Shown here in pieces: positions 17,745 to 24,915 of a stretch of DNA of 64,000 nucleotides (position 1 is its first letter; each line of letters opens with the position of its first letter). The stretch spans positions 124,001 through 188,000 of the forward strand of contig JAEUTN010000020.1 of NCBI GenBank assembly GCA_016787895.1. The letters run 5' to 3'. A program made the translations under genes and the position numbers. The stretch is from Bacteroidia bacterium (GTDB lineage Bacteria; Bacteroidota; Bacteroidia; B-17B0; Aurantibacillaceae). A model generated the notes under the pieces. The model made no database searches and was not told the origin of the DNA. It was given only the letters and a program-made list of their open reading frames with translations.

Positions 17745-18458
17745 ATGATTGTTGTAGAAAATCTGTGCAAGCAATTCGGAAAGCTGCAGGTGTTGGACCA
17801 TGTTAACCTGACCTGCAGCAAAGGGGAGTGTATAGCACTCATTGGGCCAAACGCTTGTGGAAAAACCACCCTGATAAAAAGTATTCTGGGCATGGTGATA
17901 CCTGACAGCGGCTCCATCCGATTCAATGGTGAATTCATTAACCGGCAATACCTTTACCGGAACAGCATTGGGTATATGCCTCAAATTGGCCGTTACCCCG
18001 ACAATATGTCGATTGGCCAGATAATGGAGATGATCAGGGAAATACGAAATTACCAGTCGAATACAGATGAAGAACTTCTTGAGGCATTTAAACTCAAAGA
18101 TTTGTTTCAAAAGCGCATGCGTACCCTTTCAGGCGGCACCACGCAAAAAGTAAGTGCTACCCTGGCTTTTTTGTTTCATCCTCAGGTACTGATATTGGAT
18201 GAACCTACAGCAGGACTCGATCCACTGGCCTCTGAAATTTTGAAAGAAAAAATTGTTAAGGAAAAGAAAAACGGACGTTTAATACTCATTACCTCTCACC
18301 TTTTAAGTGAATTGGACGATTTGGTGACGCAGATTGTATTTATGCAAGAAGGCAGGGTGCATTTTCACAAAACAGTTGAAGCGCTTAAATTGGATACGGG
18401 TGAAGAAAAACTTTCCAAAGCCATTTCCTCAATTTTAAAACAAAGTCAGCATGAATAG
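17745..18458 (+). CDS. nosF: NosF, ABC transporter ATPase
   Basis: The 237-residue ATPase shows Walker A GPNACGKT (34-41), the signature LSGGTTQ (128-134), Walker B VLILDEP (148-154) and the switch His185 in ITSHLL. It powers the NosDFY complex that matures NosZ. It starts 3 bases after nosD and its last 8 bases overlap the start of nosY, so the three are translationally linked. Confidence 0.95.
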   Translation: MIVVENLCKQFGKLQVLDHVNLTCSKGECIALIGPNACGKTTLIKSILGMVIPDSGSIRFNGEFINRQYLYRNSIGYMPQIGRYPDNMSIGQIMEMIREIRNYQSNTDEELLEAFKLKDLFQKRMRTLSGGTTQKVSATLAFLFHPQVLILDEPTAGLDPLASEILKEKIVKEKKNGRLILITSHLLSELDDLVTQIVFMQEGRVHFHKTVEALKLDTGEEKLSKAISSILKQSQHE

Positions 18459-19218
18459 GATTATCAAATTTGTGATCCTGGATATTTTGAAGAACAAGGT
18501 GGTAGTGGTGTATACCTTTATTTTGGCTGCACTTTCCTGGAGTGTTTTTGCCCTTGAAGACAACAGCACGAAAGGTTTACTCACGCTTTTGAATGTGGTT
18601 TTGTTGATTGTACCCCTGGTGTCGGTTATTTTCTCAACCATCTATTTGTACAACAGCTCTGAATTTATTGAGTTGTTGCTCAGCCAGCCGGTAAAACGAA
18701 GTAAGATCTGGTTCAGTCTTTTTATTGGTTTGAGCCTATCGTTGTTGTTTGCGTTTTTTGTTGGTGCCGGTATTCCCATTCTGATTTATGCTCCGCCTGA
18801 TGTAAGTCTTATGATGCTGGTGATGGGCATTATTATTTCTACTGTATTTGTATCCATCGCGTTTTTAGGTTCAGTATTTACACGTGATAAAGCAAAAGGT
18901 ATAGGGATTGCCATCCTGCTCTGGCTCTTTTTTGCCCTCTTGTTTGATGGTCTGCTTCTTTTTCTGTTGTTTCAGTTCTCCGACTATCCCATTGAAAAAG
19001 TAGTGGTGTTTATTTCCGCCTGTAACCCCATTGATCTTGCCAGAATTATGATTCTTCTGCATTTGGACGTTTCAGCCATGATGGGTTACACGGGGGCGGT
19101 GTTTAAGGACTATTTCGGAAGCCGCTCGGGCAGTGTTGTTGTGCTTTTGATTCTTACGGTATGGGTGTTTTTGCCCTATGCCATTTCCCTGTCAAAATTT
19201 AAAAAAAAGGATCTTTAA
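18451..19218 (+). CDS. nosY: NosY, ABC transporter permease
   Basis: This 255-residue protein has six hydrophobic helices (near 20-36, 50-70, 90-112, 118-140, 148-172, 228-246) in the ABC2 permease pattern and begins inside the end of nosF. It completes the NosDFY maturation complex. Its stop codon is immediately followed, with no spacer, by the stop of ric on the opposite strand, so no terminator separates the convergent genes. Confidence 0.93.
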   Translation: MNRIIKFVILDILKNKVVVVYTFILAALSWSVFALEDNSTKGLLTLLNVVLLIVPLVSVIFSTIYLYNSSEFIELLLSQPVKRSKIWFSLFIGLSLSLLFAFFVGAGIPILIYAPPDVSLMMLVMGIIISTVFVSIAFLGSVFTRDKAKGIGIAILLWLFFALLFDGLLLFLLFQFSDYPIEKVVVFISACNPIDLARIMILLHLDVSAMMGYTGAVFKDYFGSRSGSVVVLLILTVWVFLPYAISLSKFKKKDL

Positions 19219-19986
19219 CTATATCATATCTCGTACAGCGATTTCCAGATTAATACATTTTGGAAACAAGATGTTGTTTTCGAGATGAATGTGTTGGTGC
19301 AGGTCTTCTTCAAATTCATTGAGTTTTGCAAAACTAACCCTGTAAGTTGCACAGGCTTCTGCCGGTGGAGTGTAATTATCGGTTAAGATCCTGATGGATT
19401 TAAACAATTCACCTACCGTTTCGTGTTCCAGCTCCATCATGCGAATGGGTTGTTGTGCGGATGAAAATGCCGGAAAATGGCGAAATTCGGGATTCGCATG
19501 ATTGGTGCTTAGTTGTTTGATATAGGGAAAGAGCACCTGTTCTTCTTTGTACATATGGGCGGTCAGTTCCTCAGCGGCTTCAGCAAATAAAGTGGCGATG
19601 TCTATTAATTCCGGGTGCTCCTGGCCATGTACCCGGGCTACTTTATTGGTGTATTCAATTAGTAATGGGATGGCGGACTTGACATACCGGTGATGAGTAT
19701 GTACAATGTAATCCGCCAAAAATCCTGCATCCCAGGTTTGGAAATTTTGAGAGGCTGTTCCTGCCTGGCCTTCTACCTTAGTTAATTCGCTCCTGATTTC
19801 CGTATAATTTAGATTTTTTTGACGACAGACACTTGAAAGTGTTTTGTTTCCGCCACAACAAAAATCAATGTTGTATTTTTTGAACACCTCCGCTTTGCGG
19901 TAATTTTCAGCTACTTCTTGTCCAATCGTGTTTTCAGTGTCTTCTGCCACGGACAACTGGTATTCAAAGCTTTCACTATTTTTCAT
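19219..19986 (-). CDS. ric: Iron-sulfur cluster repair di-iron protein (RIC/YtfE/ScdA)
   Basis: The 255-residue protein has the ScdA N-terminal domain with DFCCGG (Cys43, Cys44) and a haemerythrin-like domain whose His and Glu ligands are visible in HTHHRYVKS, HMYKEEQVLFPYI, ELEHETVGE and HQHIHLENNILFP. RIC proteins repair Fe-S clusters damaged by NO or oxidants and may release iron. Its place between the nos and nor operons fits nitrosative-stress defence. No TGAY-N4-GTCA or Rrf2-type site was found upstream; it may be read from the thioredoxin-fold gene 40 bases before it. Confidence 0.94.
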   Translation of the reverse strand: MKNSESFEYQLSVAEDTENTIGQEVAENYRKAEVFKKYNIDFCCGGNKTLSSVCRQKNLNYTEIRSELTKVEGQAGTASQNFQTWDAGFLADYIVHTHHRYVKSAIPLLIEYTNKVARVHGQEHPELIDIATLFAEAAEELTAHMYKEEQVLFPYIKQLSTNHANPEFRHFPAFSSAQQPIRMMELEHETVGELFKSIRILTDNYTPPAEACATYRVSFAKLNEFEEDLHQHIHLENNILFPKCINLEIAVRDMI

Positions 19987-20026
19987 GATACAATGGTTTT
20001 AATACAAATGGTAATTGAATACGATT

Positions 20027-20644
20027 TCAGCGATTGACATTTGTTTCTTTAAGAAGTCCCCATTCAGAGAACAGACTAAGAAATTCTTCCTGCAGGGATT
20101 GCGTTTTGTCGCGGGCGTACCATAGATGCAGGTTTTTGTTGAATTCGTCTTTTGTGCCAGTGGGATTCAGCAATTTGTATTCCGTTACACGGTCCTGTAT
20201 TAAGGCGGGCCTGGGTCCCCAGGTTCCTATCACCTTTTGTGAAGCATCGTGTACGCAGATGAGTTTTGGAATAGCACGTTTACCATTGCTCAGAAATTCA
20301 TTCATAATTTCAGGATGTTCGTCTCTGAACAATAAACGTATCTCCAGGTTCGGGGAAGCGTTTGCGATTTTTGCCAGAACAGGGGTATTCTGAGCGCTGT
20401 CGCCGCACCAGGCTTCGGTAATCACAAACCAGGTGTGTTTTTCACTAACCAAAGAAGCCATCTCTGCCAGTTGGGGTAGTAGTTCACATTGATGATCGAT
20501 GCGTTTCATTCGCTGTGCATTAATCAAGGTGGCTTGTATGTGCTCTTCAGTTTGTTCTCCCGAAGTTTGTCCATGGGCGGCAAGCTGAAGCACTTTGTCG
20601 CGGTATTCGTTGTAGCTGAGTGTGTTGATTTTTGATATTAACAT
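20027..20644 (-). CDS. Thioredoxin-family protein (single-Cys type)
   Basis: I chose the ATG at 20644, giving 205 residues (MLISKINTLSYNEY); upstream in-frame codons run into a terminator hairpin. The central domain carries TEAWCGDSAQNTPVL, where the usual CxxC is reduced to a single Cys followed by Gly-Asp-Ser, and the cis-Pro region RAIPKLICV. This form is typical of the Thioredoxin_9-like family in Bacteroidota, of unknown role. There is no signal peptide, so it is cytoplasmic. It lies upstream of ric on the same strand. Confidence 0.85.
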   Translation of the reverse strand: MLISKINTLSYNEYRDKVLQLAAHGQTSGEQTEEHIQATLINAQRMKRIDHQCELLPQLAEMASLVSEKHTWFVITEAWCGDSAQNTPVLAKIANASPNLEIRLLFRDEHPEIMNEFLSNGKRAIPKLICVHDASQKVIGTWGPRPALIQDRVTEYKLLNPTGTKDEFNKNLHLWYARDKTQSLQEEFLSLFSEWGLLKETNVNR

Positions 20645-20690
20645 GCAGGTGCAATTTTTGTATGAATTATTTTTCGTTGAATACAGTCTA

Positions 20691-20721
20691 TAAAAAGAGA
20701 CCGCCGTTGCCGGGCGGTCTC
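20691..20721 (-). terminator. Terminator of the FAS1 lipoprotein gene
   Basis: GAGACCGCC and GGCGGTCTC form a perfect 9-pair stem with a 7-base loop; on the minus strand it is followed by TTTTTATAGA. It lies 35 bases beyond the FAS1 stop. Confidence 0.85.
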
Positions 20722-20756
20722 CAACCAATCAAAAGGCCCGAAAAGAGAAACGTTTC

Positions 20757-21326
20757 TTATTGACCGGGCAACAAAACCTCATCAATCACATGTATTATGC
20801 CGTTAGAAGCAGGAATAGACGCGATAATATGAGCTTTGCCGTTGATTAGGGGTTTACCATCTTGCATGCTAATTGTGATGTCTTTTAAATTCACCTGATT
20901 GAATTTTTGCCCATCTTTCAGAGATTCGGCTTGTAATACACCTACAAAAACGTGGTATTCCAATATATCCGTGAGAGCTTCCAGTTTTTCAGGTTTTAAC
21001 AGTCCTTCTACGGTACCGGCAGGTAGTTTGTCAAAAGCGGCGTTGGTAGGAGCGAATACAGTGAAGGGTCCGGCGTTACTGAGAGCATCTACTAAACTGG
21101 CAGCTTTAACAGCGGCCACAAGCGTGGTATGATCTTTACTGCCCGCAGCAATCTGAACCACATTCGGGTTGGAAATATTGTCCTGTACCCCCGACTGACC
21201 TACGGCCGGACTTTGCGTTTCAGAGGCCGCGGCGTTTGTTTCGCTTGTGGCACTTTGCTCATTGCTCCCACAAGAGAACAGGCCGATGAGCCCCGACATA
21301 AGTAGTAGTTTAAATGGTGTTTTCAT
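20757..21326 (-). CDS. Fasciclin (FAS1) domain lipoprotein
   Basis: The ATG at 21326 gives 189 residues with a lipobox (LFSC, Cys20 region) and a Ser/Thr/Ala-rich linker to about residue 55. The FAS1 fold follows, with its H1 and H2 boxes recognisable as GPFTVFAPTNAAFDKLPAG and NGIIHVIDEVLLPGQ at the very C-terminus. FAS1 proteins of this size are often secreted adhesion or stress proteins. The gene is divergent from norC across a 224-base region that holds both types of palindrome, so it may be co-regulated with nitric oxide reductase. Its function there is unknown. Confidence 0.9.
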   Translation of the reverse strand: MKTPFKLLLMSGLIGLFSCGSNEQSATSETNAAASETQSPAVGQSGVQDNISNPNVVQIAAGSKDHTTLVAAVKAASLVDALSNAGPFTVFAPTNAAFDKLPAGTVEGLLKPEKLEALTDILEYHVFVGVLQAESLKDGQKFNQVNLKDITISMQDGKPLINGKAHIIASIPASNGIIHVIDEVLLPGQ

Positions 21327-21378
21327 AGGTTTAATTTTAAATCTGACACAAAGTAACAACCGGGCGTTCCATCGTCAC

Positions 21379-21392
21379 ATGACTTAAGTCAT
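21379..21392. promoter_or_regulatory. Fnr-like palindrome between FAS1 and norC
   Basis: ATGACTTAAGTCAT is a perfect 14-base palindrome with the TGAC-N4-GTCA core. It is 53 bases from the FAS1 start and about 80 bases from the presumed norC transcription start, so it could serve either gene. Confidence 0.65.
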
Positions 21393-21420
21393 TAAACGTT
21401 CATAAGAAAGATGATTTAAA

Positions 21421-21460
21421 TCGGATAAAAGTATCCGAATTAATCAAATTGTTACATTTA
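21421..21460 (+). promoter_or_regulatory. norC promoter with Rrf2-type operator
   Basis: TCGGATAAAAGTATCCGA at 21421-21438 is an inverted repeat with perfect 7-base arms, and TACATTTA at 21453-21460 is a near match to the -7 element. The operator would cover the -33 region, the same geometry as at the Rrf2 gene (32 versus 34 bases from operator start to -7 element). Confidence 0.65.
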
Positions 21461-21550
21461 CGGCAAAATCCAAACCCAGAGAAACTGTTGGGGGTTTCAA
21501 TCAGCTTGAAAGAAAGAGGATTTTGGTCGTATAACAAATACCTGAAAAGA

Positions 21551-21976
21551 ATGAAGTTCAATTCGATGATAAGGTGGGTTTACTTTTTCCTGTGCACCCT
21601 GTTTATTGGTTATTCGTTAGTACTCTATCAAGCTTCAGGTACCCCGGATTCGGTGGATTACGATGTTAAAAAAGCCGCTTCAGGCCATTTGGTCTGGCAA
21701 AAATACAATTGCCAGGCCTGTCATCAGCTGTACGGATTGGGAGGATACCTTGGCCCCGACTTAACCAATGTGTATTCCGTGAAAACAAAAGGCCCGGATT
21801 ACATCAGGGCGCTGATCCGGTCGGGTTCAAAACAAATGCCGGGTTTTCAATTAACGGAGGGAGAAATGAACGAGCTTCTTGAGTTTTTGAAATCAACGGA
21901 TGAGAGCGGAGTAGCCGATCCCAGGGAGTTTAAAACAACAGCATCAGGCATGATACAGGCAAATGAAAAACACTGA
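21551..21976 (+). CDS. norC: NorC-like membrane-anchored cytochrome c
   Basis: The ATG at 21551 gives 141 residues: one N-terminal membrane anchor (about 8-25, VYFFLCTLFIGYSLVLY) and a periplasmic monohaem domain with CQACH (about 53-57) followed by LGGYLGPDLTNV, the usual NorC pattern. The likely Met axial ligand is in KQMPGFQL. NorC passes electrons to the haem b of NorB. The last 14 bases overlap the norB start, so the subunits are translationally coupled. The upstream region carries both palindromes. Confidence 0.92.
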   Translation: MKFNSMIRWVYFFLCTLFIGYSLVLYQASGTPDSVDYDVKKAASGHLVWQKYNCQACHQLYGLGGYLGPDLTNVYSVKTKGPDYIRALIRSGSKQMPGFQLTEGEMNELLEFLKSTDESGVADPREFKTTASGMIQANEKH

Positions 21977-23309
21977 ATTTTCGATAGCCAGACTATACTT
22001 GTACAGCGCTTTATTACTGTTGGTTCTGGGCTTGTGTTTTGGCCTTCTTGGTGCCATAGTTTATGTGAAGCCTGATTTTTTAAAGGATAACCTCGGCTTC
22101 GTTTCCTTGCGCCCCATGCACGTGAGCTCCGTTTTATTTTGGATTCTGCTGGGTGCTACAGGTGGTATTTACGCTTCCTTACACGCGCTTGTGCCGGGAT
22201 TTCAGAAGCCGGGTCTGGCGAAATTACAATGGGTGCTCTGGCTTATTGCTATCGCAGGCATCTATGGTTCGTATATTACAAAAAACTTTGGCGGGAGGGA
22301 GTACTGGGAATTTACACCCATCTGGGCACTTCCAATTGGAATGGCCTGGTTGTTTTTTGTTTGGAACGTGCTGCGTGTTTTGCGAAGAATAAAAGATTGG
22401 CCGGTGTACCTGTGGATGTGGCTGACGGGTTCCGTATTTTTCTTTTTTATTTTTATAGAAAATTACCTTTGGCTCTTCCCTTATTTCAGGCAGCATTTTG
22501 TGAGCGACATGACCATACAATGGAAGGTGAATGGCTCCATCGTTGGTGCCTGGAATCAACTGCTATATGGCGCCTTATTTTACCTGATGGACCGCATTTC
22601 GGGGAATACCGGTACCGGCCGCAGTAAACTTGCTTTTTTTATGTATTTCCTTGGGCTGTTCAACCTGATGTTCAATTGGGGGCACCATATTTATACACTG
22701 CCCACGCAGGCTTATGTTAAATATGTTGGATACGCGGTTAGTATGACAGAATGGATATTTTTAATCAAAATCATCTATAACTGGAGGTCAACCGTAAGCG
22801 CTGCACAAAAACACGGCCACTACTTTCCGTATCGTTTTGTAATGGCTTCTGATTTTTGGGTGTTCATCAATTTATTACAAGCCCTTATGATGTCGATTCC
22901 GGCGATTAATATTTACACACACGGCACGCATGTTACCGTTGCGCACGCCATGGGCACTACCATAGGTATTAACAGCATGATTCTGTTGGCCCTGTGTTTC
23001 GAATTTCTTTTACCATCAAAACAAAACGAAGGGACAAGGCCCGGCATCCTTAATTTTGCATATTGGACCCTTCAGGTTTCACTTTTTATCTTTTGGTTAT
23101 CACTTTTACTGGCAGGGATTAAAAAAGGGCTTTGGCAAATGAGTGCAACGCAAACTGTGTATTCGAAAATGATGGATTCGCTGCAGCCGTATTTTATAAG
23201 CTTTCTGGTTGCCGGTTGTGCTTTGTTTTTGGCACTTTTTGTTTTGGCCGGAATATTGGTTAAACCACTTTTTACAAAACGCCAACCAGAAGCTGCCAGA
23301 AATGCCTGA
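21963..23309 (+). CDS. norB: NorB-like nitric oxide reductase catalytic subunit with altered metal ligands
   Basis: The 448-residue, about 12-helix protein belongs to the NOR branch of the haem-copper oxidase superfamily and pairs with NorC. Conserved residues by position against Pseudomonas cNOR are His53 (low-spin haem), His241-His242 (FeB), Glu263 (cNOR Glu280) and His328 (haem b3). Three expected positions differ: cNOR His207 corresponds to Asn190, Glu211 to Val194 and Glu215 to Asn198, in VNGSIVGAWNQ; cNOR His349 corresponds to Met330 in AHAMGTT. The spacing (51 residues from Asn190 to His241) matches cNOR exactly, and Gly195 and Trp197 are conserved. It is thus a non-canonical NOR, or a relative with another activity. 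It overlaps norC and the next small gene. Confidence 0.85.
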   Translation: MKNTEFSIARLYLYSALLLLVLGLCFGLLGAIVYVKPDFLKDNLGFVSLRPMHVSSVLFWILLGATGGIYASLHALVPGFQKPGLAKLQWVLWLIAIAGIYGSYITKNFGGREYWEFTPIWALPIGMAWLFFVWNVLRVLRRIKDWPVYLWMWLTGSVFFFFIFIENYLWLFPYFRQHFVSDMTIQWKVNGSIVGAWNQLLYGALFYLMDRISGNTGTGRSKLAFFMYFLGLFNLMFNWGHHIYTLPTQAYVKYVGYAVSMTEWIFLIKIIYNWRSTVSAAQKHGHYFPYRFVMASDFWVFINLLQALMMSIPAINIYTHGTHVTVAHAMGTTIGINSMILLALCFEFLLPSKQNEGTRPGILNFAYWTLQVSLFIFWLSLLLAGIKKGLWQMSATQTVYSKMMDSLQPYFISFLVAGCALFLALFVLAGILVKPLFTKRQPEAARNA

Positions 23310-23487
23310 AGAAGTATACTATAGTGTGTTTGCTATTGCCTGGTTGCTGTTTGCCTGGCTGCTTGGCAAATACATCCGCATGAAAGGCAGGGCATTAAAA
23401 CAACAGGTGGTGATTGGCTTTGGAGCTTTGCTCGTTTTTTATTTTTTGGGTTTGATTATTCTGTTCATTGGAATAATGACTTCCTGA
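23302..23487 (+). CDS. Small two-helix membrane protein of the nor operon
   Basis: The ATG overlaps the last codons of norB (stop at 23309) and opens a 61-residue protein, MPEEVYYSVFAIAWLLFAWL, with two membrane helices (about 6-22 and 36-58) joined by a basic loop GKYIRMKGRALKQQ. I do not recognise the family. The overlap means it is almost certainly co-translated with norB, and it could be a small accessory subunit. It converges on the radical SAM gene 13 bases away. Confidence 0.7.
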   Translation: MPEEVYYSVFAIAWLLFAWLLGKYIRMKGRALKQQVVIGFGALLVFYFLGLIILFIGIMTS

Positions 23488-23500
23488 AAAACGACAGTAC

Positions 23501-24274
23501 TTAGAGGTAAACTTTGCAGGGAATTCCTTCCTTTTCTACCCGTTTGCAAATCATGTCCAGTACGGCAGGCTGTACTTTTTCAAGCTCAGGTTCGGGCGCA
23601 GGACGGTCGAGCGTATAAATCATCACCGATTCCGGATGAATTTCCTTAATGGCATTTAACCATAATTCCAGTTCTTTTTCTTCCGTGTTGTCAAGACTTT
23701 TCCCATTGTGTTTTCCTTTTAAAAAGATACTCTGAATAATCAGGCGACCCTTAAAGGCTTTCAGTTTTGAGATGTGCCAGTCGAGTGATTTTCCTGAAAG
23801 TGGCTGATCGATCTTCCGGAACATAATGTCCGATCCTGCATCCAGTTTTAATACCCTGAGGTCGGCTTTTTGGAGGGCATCAAACACCTTTTTATTTCCG
23901 GCCAGGGCGGCATTTGATAATACAACAATGGGCTTGCCGGGAAGGTAATGATTCCGGTATTCAATTACTGTGTCAATGATTTCATTAAATCTGGGGTGCA
24001 TGGTAGGCTCCCCGTTTCCGGCGAAGGTAATACAATCGATGGGAAGTGAGTTCTGAGCCAGGGTATTAAAAGCCTCTTTGATCTTTGCACAAATTACCTC
24101 ATAGGGAAAATACACAACGGATTGGGATTTAAGGTTGGTCCAGCCGCATTCGCAATACACACAATTAAAGTTGCAAACCTTATTGGTGAGAGGAAGTAAA
24201 TTGATTCCAAGGGAATGGCCAAAACGCCGGCTCTGAACCGGACCAAACACAATACTATCGAACAACAAGGCCAT
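23501..24274 (-). CDS. Radical SAM protein
   Basis: The ATG at 24274 gives 257 residues starting MALLFDSIVFGPVQSRRFGHSLGI; the longer frame would need a TTG. The [4Fe-4S] site is CNFNCVYC (Cys34, Cys38, Cys41), followed by the GNGEPTMHP glycine-rich SAM region. The opening FGPVQSRRFGHSLGINL is typical of a bacterial family whose members are annotated only as radical SAM proteins. There is no signal. It is divergent from the Rrf2 regulator gene, and the intervening operator might affect both. Its product is not known. Confidence 0.88.
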   Translation of the reverse strand: MALLFDSIVFGPVQSRRFGHSLGINLLPLTNKVCNFNCVYCECGWTNLKSQSVVYFPYEVICAKIKEAFNTLAQNSLPIDCITFAGNGEPTMHPRFNEIIDTVIEYRNHYLPGKPIVVLSNAALAGNKKVFDALQKADLRVLKLDAGSDIMFRKIDQPLSGKSLDWHISKLKAFKGRLIIQSIFLKGKHNGKSLDNTEEKELELWLNAIKEIHPESVMIYTLDRPAPEPELEKVQPAVLDMICKRVEKEGIPCKVYL

Positions 24275-24387
24275 AGACAAGTTTACGCCGGAATAGCCCT
24301 GTAAAAAATGAGCCAAATCATTCTAACAAAATATTAACCAAACAAATATCAGTATTGGCTATTTACCGCAAGCTGTTTATAACTAAA

Positions 24388-24429
24388 TAGGATAAAAATA
24401 TCCGATTAAAATCAGCTGCATTACTTTTG
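24388..24429 (+). promoter_or_regulatory. Promoter and putative autoregulatory operator of the Rrf2 gene
   Basis: TAGGATAAAAATATCCGA (24388-24405) repeats the operator seen at norC with one change per outer arm, and TACTTTTG (24422-24429) is an exact TAnnTTTG -7 element. The operator sits over the -33 position, which suits repression. It may also control the divergent radical SAM gene and, by readthrough, nrdD and nrdG. Confidence 0.7.
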
Positions 24430-24444
24430 GAAAAACACTTTTTT

Positions 24445-24882
24445 ATGATTTTCTCAAAAGCCATCGAGTACGGGATCAAAGCCAGTATTTATGTTGCGCA
24501 GCAATCCATGAATGGATACAGGTCGAATCTTAAAGAGATTTCCGAGCATATAGATTCCCCTGAGGCGTTTACAGCTAAAATTCTGCAGCAATTGGTAAAA
24601 GGAGGAATCATACACTCCATAAAAGGAGCAGGAGGGGGATTTGCTCTGGAAATTAAGGAAATAAAAAAAATTAAACTGGCTGATATTGTACTGGCACTGG
24701 ATGCTGATTTTTTGGATAGCACCTGTGTTTTAGGCCTGAAGCATTGTTCTGAAACCAATCCTTGTCCTGTTCACCACAAATACAAAGGCATTAAAAAGGA
24801 GACCCTGTATCTTTTAAAAAATACAACATTACTCGAAATGTCTACTAATCTCGATAAAGGATTGGCTTATCTTAAAAATTAA
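24445..24882 (+). CDS. Rrf2-family Fe-S transcriptional regulator (NsrR-like)
   Basis: The ATG at 24445 gives 145 residues (MIFSKAIEYGIKASIYVA), the usual Rrf2 size and start; an upstream TTG lies within the -7 element. A winged helix-turn-helix occupies residues 1-70 (LKEISEHIDSPEAFTAKILQQL as two helices, then IKGAGGGFAL as wing). Three cysteines, Cys94, Cys101 and Cys107, have spacing C-x6-C-x5-C, like the cluster ligands of NsrR and IscR. NsrR senses NO through its cluster. Here the gene carries what looks like its own operator, shared with nos and nor, so NO-responsive control of denitrification and anaerobic ribonucleotide reduction is likely though inferred. Confidence 0.9.
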   Translation: MIFSKAIEYGIKASIYVAQQSMNGYRSNLKEISEHIDSPEAFTAKILQQLVKGGIIHSIKGAGGGFALEIKEIKKIKLADIVLALDADFLDSTCVLGLKHCSETNPCPVHHKYKGIKKETLYLLKNTTLLEMSTNLDKGLAYLKN

Positions 24883-24915
24883 ACGAAATAAAGCACATAC
24901 ACATCATTAAGCGAT

